Of a stretch of 51,281 bases of DNA, positions 8,251 through 16,120 are shown one piece after another. The first letter of the stretch is position 1, and the number at the start of each line of letters is the position of its first letter. Made by a program: the position numbers and the translations under genes. The stretch covers positions 1 to 51,281 of the forward strand of contig JAVBUH010000040.1 of the NCBI GenBank assembly GCA_031555505.1, written 5' to 3'. The notes under the pieces were generated by a model. The model searched no databases, had not been told where the DNA came from, and saw only the letters and a list, made by a program, of their open reading frames with translations. Origin of the DNA: JAJDIA01 sp031555505 (GTDB lineage: Bacteria; Bacteroidota; Bacteroidia; Bacteroidales; Tannerellaceae).

Positions 8251-9200
8251 GGATATACAAGGATTATAAGTGTGACAAGAAAGCCCAGCATCAGTTCGGT
8301 ATAATTATTTACCTGTACAGCTACTGCCAGGTCGTCGGTGGTGAGCAACCGGTCATTTTCTCCGATATACGGTTTCTCCACCGACTGTCCGAAGTAATCA
8401 TGCGCACCGCCAAAGCGGCAATCCAGGATAGCAGCCAAAGCAGCTTCCGGATAACCGGCATTCGGACTGGTATGTTGCCGGGCAAAACGGTGCAGGAAGT
8501 GGCGTTTGTGCCAGTTGCCCGACACCAGCAACATGCCGTAGGCTGTGAGCCGGGCCGGAATGTAATTGGCAATATCGTCCAGTTTGGCTGCCATCCGGCC
8601 GAAGTCCAGGTATCGTTCATTTTTATAGCCAATCATGGAATCGAGCGTATTCACCATCTTATAGGCCATCATGCCCGGTAATCCCAACAAAGCAAACCAG
8701 CACATGGGCGCTATCACACCATCGCTCAGATTCTCGGCCAGGGTCTCCAGTGCTGCCGTTCGTATCTCTTGCGGAGAAAGCTGCGACGTATCACGCCCTA
8801 CAATGCGTGCCAGTTGCAGACGTCCTTCTTCCGTACTGCTGCCTACAGAGGCAAATACCGCTTTTACTTCGCGGATCAATGTAGTACCCGCCAAACAGTA
8901 AAAGACACCTGTGCCCACCAACACACCGTACACATGGGGATGGATCCGATAAGACAGATGCAGTACAGCCGCACACAAGCCATAAACCAGCAAAATCAGT
9001 CCGACAGCCAGCAGCGCTCCTTTCAGGTACCGGTTTTCTCCGTTGTTCCATCGCTTCTCGCCGGCGGTGATCAGTTTCCCGAACCCGGGCACAGGATGCC
9101 ACCACCCTTCAGGGTCGCCCAACAGACGATCGGCCATCCAGCCTCCCAGGAAAGGAATGATTCTGTATAAATGATATGTGGCGTGTGTCAACCAGTACAT
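8247..9200 (-). CDS. cbiB: Adenosylcobinamide-phosphate synthase
   Basis: This 317-residue membrane protein amidates adenosylcobyric acid with aminopropanol or its phosphate to give cobinamide (phosphate). The conserved start of the family is visible (ADRLLGDPEGWWHPVPGFGKLI), as are LVGRD-like RIVGRDTSQLSPQE, ETLAENLSDGVIAP and MVNTLDSMIGYKNERY. Several hydrophobic spans are spread along it. The gene overlaps cobU and lies 28 bases after the NAD(P)HX repair gene. Name follows the anaerobic-pathway convention; cobD is the synonym in aerobic organisms. Confidence 0.94.
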   Translation of the reverse strand: MYWLTHATYHLYRIIPFLGGWMADRLLGDPEGWWHPVPGFGKLITAGEKRWNNGENRYLKGALLAVGLILLVYGLCAAVLHLSYRIHPHVYGVLVGTGVFYCLAGTTLIREVKAVFASVGSSTEEGRLQLARIVGRDTSQLSPQEIRTAALETLAENLSDGVIAPMCWFALLGLPGMMAYKMVNTLDSMIGYKNERYLDFGRMAAKLDDIANYIPARLTAYGMLLVSGNWHKRHFLHRFARQHTSPNAGYPEAALAAILDCRFGGAHDYFGQSVEKPYIGENDRLLTTDDLAVAVQVNNYTELMLGFLVTLIILVYP

Positions 9201-9228
9201 CCGTTCGTTATAGGCAGGCTACAAGTTC

Positions 9229-10740
9229 CTATTTCAATTGTTTGAATATCTTTCCGAGCGTTTCGATAATGTCGCCGGCCAGCATGCTTTCTTCCGATTG
9301 GAGATGGGCAGCCATATCGCCTGCGGCACCATGGATCCATACGCCCATGAGAGCGGCCGTCGCCGGTTCGTACCCCTGTGCAAGCAGCCCCAGGAGAATA
9401 CCGGTCAGCACATCTCCACTGCCGGCAGTGGCCATACCCGGATTGCCGCTGCTGTTGAAGCAAACATGGCCGTCGGGCGTGCAGACGGCTGTGTAAGCAC
9501 CTTTCAGCACAATGATCACTTTCTTCTCCATGGCAAAAGTACGGGCTTTTTGCAGGCGTTCGTAGGCAGTGGTATGGATACCGGATAAACGGTCGAACTC
9601 CTTCGGATGCGGGGTAAGGATGCTATTAGCCGGAATATGGCGATGTAAATCATGGTTGGACGACAATAGGTTAAGTCCATCGGCATCAATCACCATCGGC
9701 TTTCCGGCACGTTGCAGCAGTGTTTCAAAAGCGGAGCCTGTTTCCAGGTGTTGCCCGATACCAGGGCCTACGCCTATGGCCGTATAAGCGGCAAGATCCG
9801 GAACAGTTGAAAAATGGTTATTATGTATATCCAGGCTGATCATGGCTTCCGGGAAAGCTGTTTGAAGCGCCTGTTCACCCCGTTGCGGGATATGAATGGT
9901 AAGTAATCCGGCTCCTCCGCGCAAGCAGGCTCGCGCCGATAAGATCGCTGCTCCCATCTTTCCCCGGCTACCTGCCACCAGCAAGGCATGGCCGAAGGTC
10001 CCTTTATGGGCAAAACGGTCGCGCGGACGGAACATCGCCGCCACATCGGCTTCCGAAATCCATTGCCACTGGGAACTTGCCTTTTCCACCGCTTCGGGAT
10101 GCAACCCAATATCCAGCACAGTCCATTCGCCTACATACGAAGCGCTGTCGGGCATAAAAAAGGCCAGCTTTGGAAAGCCGAATGTAAAGGTCACATCGGC
10201 ATGGATAATGGCCTCGGAATCATTTCCGCGATTATCTTCACCAAACAGTCCGGAAGGAATATCAATAGAAACTACCTGGGCTTCGGATTGATTGACGTAA
10301 TCCACCACGGCGGCAAAACCGCCGGTCAACGGTCGTGTCAGTCCCGTACCGAAAAGGCCGTCAATCACAATATCGCGCTTGCCTAATACAGGGGGCTCGA
10401 AGCCATTGGTCACCTCCGTAAACCGGATATCGCCTTTCTCTTCCAAGCGGCGTTTATTGTCTTCACATTCGACAGAAAGCACCCCCGAAGGATTAAAAAG
10501 ATAGGTTTCTACGTGATAGGCCTCTTCAATCAACAGGCGGGCAATTGCCAATGCATCGGCGCCATTATTGCCCCGCCCGGCAAAAACCACCACCCGGTAT
10601 TGCTTGGAATAACGGCGGGTAAAGGCATGAACAAAAGCGATGGAGGCACGCTCCACCAGGTCGATAGGCGCTATCGGTTCGTGCTGGATGGTATATTGAT
10701 CCAGTTCACGTACCTGTTCGGTTGTAAATATCTTGATCAT
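9229..10740 (-). CDS. nnr: Bifunctional NAD(P)HX epimerase / dehydratase
   Basis: This 503-residue protein repairs hydrated NADH and NADPH. The N-terminal half (about 1-215) is the YjeF_N epimerase, with FAGRGNNGADALAIARLL matching the nucleotide-binding GxGNNGxD motif and DGLFGTGL following. The C-terminal half (about 225-500) is the ADP/ATP-dependent dehydratase of the ribokinase-like fold. It has GSRGKMGAAILSARACLRGGAG, then DADGLNLL and the signature GMATAGSGDVLTGI. Length fits the fused bacterial form. It is the promoter-proximal gene of the cob operon; its link to cobalamin synthesis is one of arrangement and I see no functional reason in the sequence. Confidence 0.95.
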   Translation of the reverse strand: MIKIFTTEQVRELDQYTIQHEPIAPIDLVERASIAFVHAFTRRYSKQYRVVVFAGRGNNGADALAIARLLIEEAYHVETYLFNPSGVLSVECEDNKRRLEEKGDIRFTEVTNGFEPPVLGKRDIVIDGLFGTGLTRPLTGGFAAVVDYVNQSEAQVVSIDIPSGLFGEDNRGNDSEAIIHADVTFTFGFPKLAFFMPDSASYVGEWTVLDIGLHPEAVEKASSQWQWISEADVAAMFRPRDRFAHKGTFGHALLVAGSRGKMGAAILSARACLRGGAGLLTIHIPQRGEQALQTAFPEAMISLDIHNNHFSTVPDLAAYTAIGVGPGIGQHLETGSAFETLLQRAGKPMVIDADGLNLLSSNHDLHRHIPANSILTPHPKEFDRLSGIHTTAYERLQKARTFAMEKKVIIVLKGAYTAVCTPDGHVCFNSSGNPGMATAGSGDVLTGILLGLLAQGYEPATAALMGVWIHGAAGDMAAHLQSEESMLAGDIIETLGKIFKQLK

Positions 10741-10775
10741 TGCTATAAGGTAGAACAGATTGTGTATATAGTCGA

Positions 10776-10807
10776 CAAAAATAAACTAATATCCCCAGCC
10801 TGCCAAC
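10776..10807 (-). promoter_or_regulatory. Promoter of nnr-cob operon
   Basis: On the minus strand GTTG (10807-10804) is followed after 20 bases by TATTTTTG (10783-10776), matching the Bacteroidota -33/-7 pattern. It lies 36 bases upstream of the nnr start codon. No cobalamin riboswitch B12 box was seen between it and the gene. Confidence 0.6.
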
Positions 10808-10886
10808 AGATTTCGCACCTTTCCTGTACCTAAAATATGCTATTTTCAAGCACCAAACACAAAAAGCCATTATAGTTACCCCGACC

Positions 10887-10937
10887 TTCCGCACTTCGAA
10901 TGTGCGAATTCCGCTGGAATATTCGATTCCGCACATC
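10887..10937. repeat. Cluster of short hairpins
   Basis: Three short inverted repeats follow one another: CGCAC/GTGCG around a TTCGAA core (10890-10906), GAATTCC/GGAATATTC (10906-10924) and CCGCA/TGCGG (10929-10947). TTCCGC recurs at 10887, 10909 and 10927. They lie just upstream of the nnr promoter. Function unknown. Confidence 0.45.
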
Positions 10938-11010
10938 TTGAATGCGGGCTTGCTTCAAGTTCTGCAGAATGTGAATGTTTTTTATGTGGTGACATTAATA
11001 GTAAGTAAGG

Positions 11011-11393
11011 CTATCTTGTAAATAGAAAACAAGAGTAATTTGGCTCCCCGCCTGGACAGCTACTCTTTATACACATCTTTTTGTGTGCATGCGAATGCCC
11101 CGTCAGGGGTATCTTATTGGTAGCCAGGGGTGCAGGCGAAGCCAAGCCCCTGGTTAGGCGATTGGTTGTTTTTTTGTGCCGCGTCAGCGGCACCGGTCTA
11201 TTACATACGACACCACTGACGTGGCGCGGTTTATATGCTATTTGTATATTCCAGGGGCTTGGCTTCGCCTGCACCCCTGGCTACCAATAAGATACCCCTG
11301 ACGGGGCATTCGCATGCACACAAAAAGATGTGTATAAAGAGTAGCTGTCCAGGCGGGGAGCCAAGTTACTCTTGTTTACTATTTACATGATAG
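11011..11393. repeat. Fold-back element: 143-bp inverted repeat around 97-bp loop
   Basis: Positions 11011-11153 and 11251-11393 are reverse complements. The inner 113 bases (11041-11153 against 11251-11363) match without error. The outer 30 contain three mismatches, at 11016, 11026 and 11039 on the left side. The 97-base loop (11154-11250) is itself roughly symmetric about the same centre near 11202, with hairpins at 11176-11193 and 11213-11224. There is no clear target-site duplication and no reading frame that looks like a transposase. It resembles a fold-back or MITE-like element; identity unknown. Confidence 0.9.
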
Positions 11394-11529
11394 TCTTCAA
11401 GCTATATTCTAATCCAACCCAACCTGAATATTCAAAATCAACAAAAACTGAAGATATGAGGGGGTATTGTTTGTGAAAAAATAGCCTATTTTCCCCTCTA
11501 CAGCTACTTTCCTTTTTTTTGTTTTCACC

Positions 11530-11716
11530 TGTCACGGCCGCTTGCAGACAGGGATTGAGTGTGACATGAGCCGTTTTTGATGTCACGCTTCCTGTCACAG
11601 CTGTCAACCTGTTTCAGGACGAACTTTTAGAAAAAGAGTGACAGGAGAGTGACAGCAGAACAGAAAAACGGCCTCTCCTTTCACCGTAACTCATTGACCA
11701 CCTGCAGAAAGTGACA
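11530..11716. repeat. Cluster of GTGACA/TGTCAC hexamers
   Basis: Seven exact copies of the hexamer occur in 187 bases: TGTCAC at 11530, 11581 and 11593, and GTGACA at 11561, 11638, 11649 and 11711. Some pair into hairpins (CCTGTC 11528-11533 with GACAGG 11547-11552). Two more copies are in the related element at 30504 and 30516. Could be protein-binding sites or a by-product of palindromic repeats. Confidence 0.6.
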
Positions 11717-11887
11717 GGGTGAAAGCAATTTTCGTGTAAGAAGTTATAGCAGATGGATGCTCACTGCAAGGTAGGTTTTGGCGCTGTTCCTGCCGATGAA
11801 ATGACCAGATTGCGGACTTGCTCAAACGAGGCCTGCGCCTCACCCTGCCTGAGGCCTGCGCCTCGACCAGGGTGAGGCGCAGGCCTC
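11650..11887 (-). repeat. Dispersed structured element, copy B
   Basis: Read on the minus strand from 11887, this stretch aligns with copy A at 30365-30600. It starts with three 14-base hairpin units at 23-base period, with loops in the order CTGC, GCAG, GCAG. Next come GTTTGxGCAAG and a well-conserved core (TTTCATCGGCAxGAACA, here 11801-11785). It ends with a 48-base palindromic module with CTTTCACC/GGTGAAAG arms (11678-11725). In copy B the array can also fold as one 20-bp stem, 11828-11847 with 11868-11887. No coding frame is conserved. Confidence 0.75.
11828..11887. repeat. 23-bp period hairpin array, three units
   Basis: The 14-mer GAGGCCTGCGCCTC or its complement starts at 11828, 11851 and 11874, exactly 23 bases apart, separated by 9-base spacers. 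Each unit is a 5-bp stem (GAGGC/GCCTC) with a 4-base loop. Confidence 0.85.
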
Positions 11888-12057
11888 AATCAGATAAGGT
11901 GTGCGTGTAGATACTGCCGGTGGAATGTACGGTTTCCAATCAGGGCAGGCTTGAAGATGTACGCTTTCCAATCAGAGTAGACTGGAGATGTAGGCTTTCG
12001 GAGCATAGTTGAATTCATCCCCACTATATATTCCCTGTTCATATCTTCAGCGGCAAA

Positions 12058-12089
12058 GTTGCGGCAAAACGAAAAAAGTTGTACATTTG
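12058..12089 (+). promoter_or_regulatory. Promoter of hpt operon
   Basis: GTTG (12058-12061) and TACATTTG (12082-12089) are separated by 20 bases, a close fit to the Bacteroidota -33/-7 consensus. The ATG of hpt is 23 bases beyond the -7 box, which also excludes a start upstream of it for the protein. Confidence 0.7.
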
Positions 12090-12112
12090 CTCCCCTTAAA
12101 AACAACCGACTT

Positions 12113-12655
12113 ATGAGCAGGATTCGCTTAAAAGATAAAGAGTTTGAGCTGTCTATCTCAGAAGAACATATTCTGAGTACAATTGCGCGGATGGCTGAAG
12201 AGATCAGAAGGGACATTCAAGGTGCCAACCCGCTTTTCATCAGTATCCTGAACGGCGCATTTATGTTCACAGGCGAATTGATGCGCTGCCTGGATGGCCC
12301 GTACGAAGTCACCTTTGCGCGCTATTCATCCTATGTAGGTACGTCTACCAGCGGGCGGGTAAAGGAAATCACTCCCATACACGCCGAATGCAAAGGACGC
12401 ACTGTAATTCTGCTGGAAGATATCATCGACACAGGCCTCACCATGCAGTTTGTCAAAAGCAAATTGCTGGCAGAAGGAGCGGCCGATGTACGTTTGGCCA
12501 CCATGCTGTTCAAACCGGCTTCGCTCAAATGCGACCTGAAACCTGATTATGTAGGGATCGAAATCCCGTCTGACTTTATCGTCGGACATGGGCTGGATTA
12601 CGATGAATTGGGACGCGCGTATAAGGATATATACAAACTGGTTGCTTCCGAGTAG
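12113..12655 (+). CDS. hpt: Hypoxanthine phosphoribosyltransferase
   Basis: This 180-residue purine salvage enzyme converts hypoxanthine (and usually guanine) plus PRPP to IMP/GMP. The PRPP-binding motif is VILLEDIIDTGLTMQ with the paired acidic residues, preceded by the flexible-loop region RYSSYVGTSTSGRVKE and ending with the VGIEIPSDFIVGHGLDYDE region that contacts the base. The start at 12113 was chosen because the reading frame upstream runs through the promoter. It leads a probable operon with adk 50 bases downstream. Confidence 0.94.
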   Translation: MSRIRLKDKEFELSISEEHILSTIARMAEEIRRDIQGANPLFISILNGAFMFTGELMRCLDGPYEVTFARYSSYVGTSTSGRVKEITPIHAECKGRTVILLEDIIDTGLTMQFVKSKLLAEGAADVRLATMLFKPASLKCDLKPDYVGIEIPSDFIVGHGLDYDELGRAYKDIYKLVASE

Positions 12656-12705
12656 GAATATCTCCAGCTGATAAAAACGATATAATACATTAAAAACAAA
12701 GTAAC

Positions 12706-13281
12706 ATGTTGAATGTAGTGATTTTTGGTGCCCCCGGTTCAGGGAAAGGCACACAAAGTGAAAAGATTATTAAAGAATTTGGATTGGAACATATTTCGAC
12801 CGGCGACGTGCTCAGGGATGAAATAAAAAACGAAACCGAACTGGGCAAGATAGCCAAAGAATATATTGAGAAAGGACAACTGGTTCCCGACGAACTGATG
12901 GTGGATATGCTGGCCAAGACGCTCGATAGCAAAGCCAACAGCAAAGGTGTAATCTTCGACGGCTTCCCACGCACCATCCCGCAAGCCGTAGCTTTGAAGA
13001 AAATGCTGAACGAACGCGGCACGGATGTGACCGTTATGCTCAACCTGCATGTGGAAGAAGACGAACTGATCAAACGCCTGCTGGAACGTGGCAAGGTATC
13101 AGGCCGTTCGGATGACAACCTCGAAACCATCCAATCCCGCCTCGATGTATATCATAAACAAACCGCCCCCCTGGCCGATTATTATATTAAGGAAGGCAAA
13201 CATCAGGCCATCCAGGGAACAGGTTCCATTGACGACATTTTCAATCGGATCAAAAACAGCATCCATGCCTGTATAGCCTGA
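12706..13281 (+). CDS. adk: Adenylate kinase
   Basis: This 191-residue enzyme interconverts ATP + AMP and 2 ADP. The P-loop is GAPGSGKGT at residues 8-16. The AMP-binding helix region has STGDVLRDE, followed by FDGFPRTIPQA. The LID region after RLLERGKVSGRSDD is short and lacks the four zinc ligands, so this is the short-type kinase. Length is as expected. It lies between hpt and obgE in the same direction with gaps of 50 and 35 bases. Confidence 0.97.
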   Translation: MLNVVIFGAPGSGKGTQSEKIIKEFGLEHISTGDVLRDEIKNETELGKIAKEYIEKGQLVPDELMVDMLAKTLDSKANSKGVIFDGFPRTIPQAVALKKMLNERGTDVTVMLNLHVEEDELIKRLLERGKVSGRSDDNLETIQSRLDVYHKQTAPLADYYIKEGKHQAIQGTGSIDDIFNRIKNSIHACIA

Positions 13282-13316
13282 TACAACAACTGCTCCACTG
13301 TAAAACAAACATACAA

Positions 13317-14474
13317 ATGGCTGAATCAAATTTTGTAGATTACGTAAAGATCTATTGCCGTTCGGGCAAAGGCGGGCGAGGCTCTATCCACTTCCGCCGG
13401 GAGAAATACATCCCCAAGGGAGGACCCGACGGCGGTAACGGCGGCAGAGGAGGCCATATATACCTGCGTGGCAACCGCAACTACTGGACATTACTCCACC
13501 TCAAATTCGAACGCCATATCCTGGCCACGAACGGCAATAGCGGTTCGTCCAGCCGGAGCACGGGTAAAGACGGTGAAGACCGGGTGATCGAGGTTCCTCT
13601 TGGAACGGTTGTTTACGATGCCGATACCGGTGAATTCCTCTGCGATGTAACCGAAGACGGTCAGGAAGTAATGCTGCTGAAAGGCGGACGGGGTGGATTG
13701 GGGAATATCAACTTTAAATCGTCGACCAACCAAACGCCACGCTACGCCCAGCCGGGCGAACCCTCCCAGGAACGGACCGTCATCATGCAGTTGAAGCTAC
13801 TGGCCGATGTGGGACTGGTAGGCTTCCCGAACGTTGGCAAATCCACGTTACTGTCGGTTGTATCGGCCGCTAAGCCCAAAATCGCCAATTATCCTTTCAC
13901 CACGCTCGAGCCGAACCTCGGGATTGTGAGTTATCGCGACAACCGCTCTTTCATCATGGCCGATATCCCCGGTATTATTGAAGGTGCCAGCGATGGAAAA
14001 GGCCTCGGACTGCGCTTCCTGCGCCATATCGAACGCAATTCCCTCTTGCTCTTTATGGTTCCCGGAGATACAGATGACATCCGTAAAGAATACGAAATAC
14101 TGCACAACGAATTGATCAAATACAATCCCGACCTGCTGGAGAAACGCCGTGTACTGGCCATTACCAAAAGTGACATGCTGGACGACGAATTGATTGAAGC
14201 ACTCGCGCAAGACCTGCCTGAAGGCATCCCCTATGTATTCATTTCCTCTGTGGCACAGAAAGGACTGGTAGAACTCAAAGACCTGCTCTGGCAGGAACTG
14301 AACCGCGAAAACTTTCATGAAGTGGAACGGATTGTACATAAGAATATAGATGTGAGCCTGCTTCCGGACGATGACTTCGAATGGATAGTTCCCTCCGAAG
14401 AGGAGGAGGAGGACTGGGACGACGACGAACTGGAGGCATACGACTGGGAAGATGAAGACAAAAATCCATCATGA
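13317..14474 (+). CDS. obgE: GTPase ObgE/CgtA
   Basis: This 385-residue GTPase acts in large ribosomal subunit maturation and stress response. The N-terminal Obg fold (about 1-158) is glycine-rich (GGPDGGNGGRGGHIYLRG). The G domain shows GFPNVGKST (G1), NYPFTT (G2), ADIPGIIEGA (G3) and TKSD (G4). The C-terminus, from about residue 350, is unusually acidic, with runs of Glu and Asp, a common but variable feature of Obg proteins in this phylum. Its stop overlaps or abuts the start of pgeF. Confidence 0.97.
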   Translation: MAESNFVDYVKIYCRSGKGGRGSIHFRREKYIPKGGPDGGNGGRGGHIYLRGNRNYWTLLHLKFERHILATNGNSGSSSRSTGKDGEDRVIEVPLGTVVYDADTGEFLCDVTEDGQEVMLLKGGRGGLGNINFKSSTNQTPRYAQPGEPSQERTVIMQLKLLADVGLVGFPNVGKSTLLSVVSAAKPKIANYPFTTLEPNLGIVSYRDNRSFIMADIPGIIEGASDGKGLGLRFLRHIERNSLLLFMVPGDTDDIRKEYEILHNELIKYNPDLLEKRRVLAITKSDMLDDELIEALAQDLPEGIPYVFISSVAQKGLVELKDLLWQELNRENFHEVERIVHKNIDVSLLPDDDFEWIVPSEEEEEDWDDDELEAYDWEDEDKNPS

Positions 14475-14481
14475 AATACAA

Positions 14482-15309
14482 ATGTTGCAGTTCGACGGCC
14501 TCGGCCGCTTCTGCAACATTTCTCATTTCATCTCTACCCGCCCGGGAGGTGCGAGCCAGGGCGAATATGCCTCCTTTAATCTCGGCGCCTGGTGTGGCGA
14601 CGATCCGGAGGCTGTGCAGCAGCATCGCAGAGTGCTTTGCAAGCTGACCGGCATGCGGCACGACCGGCTGCTGGTTCCCTTTCAGACACATGGCTGCAAA
14701 GCAGCTGTTATCGACGCGTCCTTTCTCTCCCGCTCCCAACAAGAACAGGAGGCCTGCTTGCATGGCATAGACGCACTCATCACCAACCAACCAGACGTGA
14801 CAGTAGCTGTTTCTACCGCCGACTGTGTCCCCCTTCTGCTCTACGCACCCGACAAAGGAATAGTAGCCGCCATACATGCCGGCTGGCGAGGCACCGTGCA
14901 ACAGATTGCCGGAAAGACAGTGTCCCTGATAATCCGGGATTTTCACTGCGATCCGCACCAACTGATAGCCGGCATCGGCCCATCCATCAGTCCGGAAGCT
15001 TTTGAAGTAGGCGAAGAAGTGGGTGAAGCCTTCCATGAGGCAGGTATCGATCTGTCTGAAATATCGTACCGGCATCCCCAAAGCGGAAAACGGCATATCA
15101 ACCTGTGGGAAGCCAACCGCCTGCAACTGCTATCCGTCGGTTTACTACCGGCACATATCGAAGTAGCAGGTATTTGTACATTCAATCATCCCAATCTCTT
15201 TTTCTCCGCCCGCCGGCAGGGGATCAACAGCGGTCGGATGCTGACAGGGATTGGTATCCGGGAATATCCTCTCCATTCAATCCACACGCAAACATCTTCA
15301 AACAGATGA
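14482..15309 (+). CDS. pgeF: Purine nucleoside phosphorylase / peptidoglycan-editing factor (YfiH family)
   Basis: This 275-residue protein belongs to the multicopper-oxidase-like YfiH/DUF152 (laccase domain) family. Members are described as purine nucleoside phosphorylase/adenosine deaminases and, in E. coli, as PgeF, which corrects L-Ser misincorporated into peptidoglycan precursors. Diagnostic motifs are HFISTRPGG, FQTHGCK, STADCVPLLL and IHAGWRGTV, which supply the His/Cys zinc site. I chose the start at 14482, eight bases past the obgE stop, because family members begin just before this strand; an in-frame ATG at 14452 inside obgE is the alternative. The end overlaps the next gene by ATGA. 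Confidence 0.88.
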   Translation: MLQFDGLGRFCNISHFISTRPGGASQGEYASFNLGAWCGDDPEAVQQHRRVLCKLTGMRHDRLLVPFQTHGCKAAVIDASFLSRSQQEQEACLHGIDALITNQPDVTVAVSTADCVPLLLYAPDKGIVAAIHAGWRGTVQQIAGKTVSLIIRDFHCDPHQLIAGIGPSISPEAFEVGEEVGEAFHEAGIDLSEISYRHPQSGKRHINLWEANRLQLLSVGLLPAHIEVAGICTFNHPNLFFSARRQGINSGRMLTGIGIREYPLHSIHTQTSSNR

Positions 15310-16004
15310 TATCCATCACGCTTTCAGAAACAATTCTCCGGTATTGCCCCAACTTACATGTAACTGCCATCCAATGCAATGTAGTAAACACTGCATCCGA
15401 CGAACGGCTATGGGAACAGATCACGGCAGAAGCAACAGTTATCCGGAACAACCTGCAACTGGAAGATATCAACCACTTCCCGCCTATCCGCGCCACCCGG
15501 CAAGCCTATAAGCAATTGGGAAAAGATCCGAACCGCTATCGCCCCTCGGCTGAAGCACTCCGCCGCCGTATCCTGCGCGGCCTGCCGCTATACCGTATCG
15601 ACACGCTTGTAGACATTATCAATCTGGTTTCCATCCACAGCGGATACTCGATCGGTGGTTTTGATGCCGGTAAAATAAACGGCAACCTGATACTGGGCGT
15701 CGGACAACCCGGAGAACCTTACCAAGCGATCGGACGTGGTGAAATGAATATCGAAGGGTTACCTGTTTACCGCGACAACACGGCCGGCATCGGAACCCCC
15801 ACCAGCGATGAAGAACGAACCAAGATTGACATTCGTACCACAAAATTGTTAATGATCATCAACGGATATTCCGGTTTACCGGGACTGGTTGAAACGGCCC
15901 GTTGGGCTAGCGAATTGCTAACCGGGTATGTATCAGCATCAGACATCAACATTAGACTAATTTACCCGGGAGGAGAGCAGCAAGAGATAGTGTACAATTG
16001 TTAA
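15306..16004 (+). CDS. Stand-alone B3/B4 domain protein
   Basis: This 232-residue protein carries the B3/B4 fold found in the beta subunit of phenylalanyl-tRNA synthetase, where it performs editing. Recognisable features are IRATRQAYKQLGKDPNRYRPS and LPLYRIDTLVDIINLVSIHS, followed by GGFDAGKING and GTPTSDEERT. Stand-alone copies are thought to be trans-editing or tRNA/amino-acid-binding proteins, but are poorly characterised. The start at 15306 shares ATGA with the pgeF stop, so translation is coupled. It is the last gene of the hpt operon. Confidence 0.82.
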   Translation: MISITLSETILRYCPNLHVTAIQCNVVNTASDERLWEQITAEATVIRNNLQLEDINHFPPIRATRQAYKQLGKDPNRYRPSAEALRRRILRGLPLYRIDTLVDIINLVSIHSGYSIGGFDAGKINGNLILGVGQPGEPYQAIGRGEMNIEGLPVYRDNTAGIGTPTSDEERTKIDIRTTKLLMIINGYSGLPGLVETARWASELLTGYVSASDINIRLIYPGGEQQEIVYNC

Positions 16005-16060
16005 TTATAGCTAATATTAAGCGAAATAGTCAATTTTATGCTAAAAAACATACAATTCCC

Positions 16061-16090
16061 TTTGTCGTAAGTGATTAATCCCTACTTTTG
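16061..16090 (+). promoter_or_regulatory. Promoter of the small winged-helix gene
   Basis: TTTG (16061-16064) and TACTTTTG (16083-16090) with an 18-base gap match the Bacteroidota consensus; the ATG is at 16121. Confidence 0.65.
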
Positions 16091-16120
16091 CTGCTGTTAA
16101 ACATATTAATAGCCCTAAAA

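Larger units (their letters stand above)
10741..12112. other. 1.37-kb gene-free, repeat-rich interval
   Basis: No convincing gene lies between nnr (minus) and hpt (plus); the open frames here fall inside repeats. The interval holds the nnr promoter, a hairpin cluster, the 383-bp fold-back element, a GTGACA/TGTCAC cluster, copy B of the dispersed element with its 23-bp array, and the hpt promoter. About 11394-11529 and 11888-12057 show nothing beyond a small inverted repeat (AAAATAG/CTATTTT near 11480). Confidence 0.7.

Noticed and set aside
10741..10940. Cobalamin riboswitch before the cob operon
   Set aside because: No B12 box or the usual conserved core was recognised by eye; a covariance search would settle it.
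11154..11250. Invertible promoter between inverted repeats
   Set aside because: No TAnnTTTG box occurs on either strand of the loop, no invertase gene is nearby, and Bacteroidota promoter switches usually have far shorter repeats.
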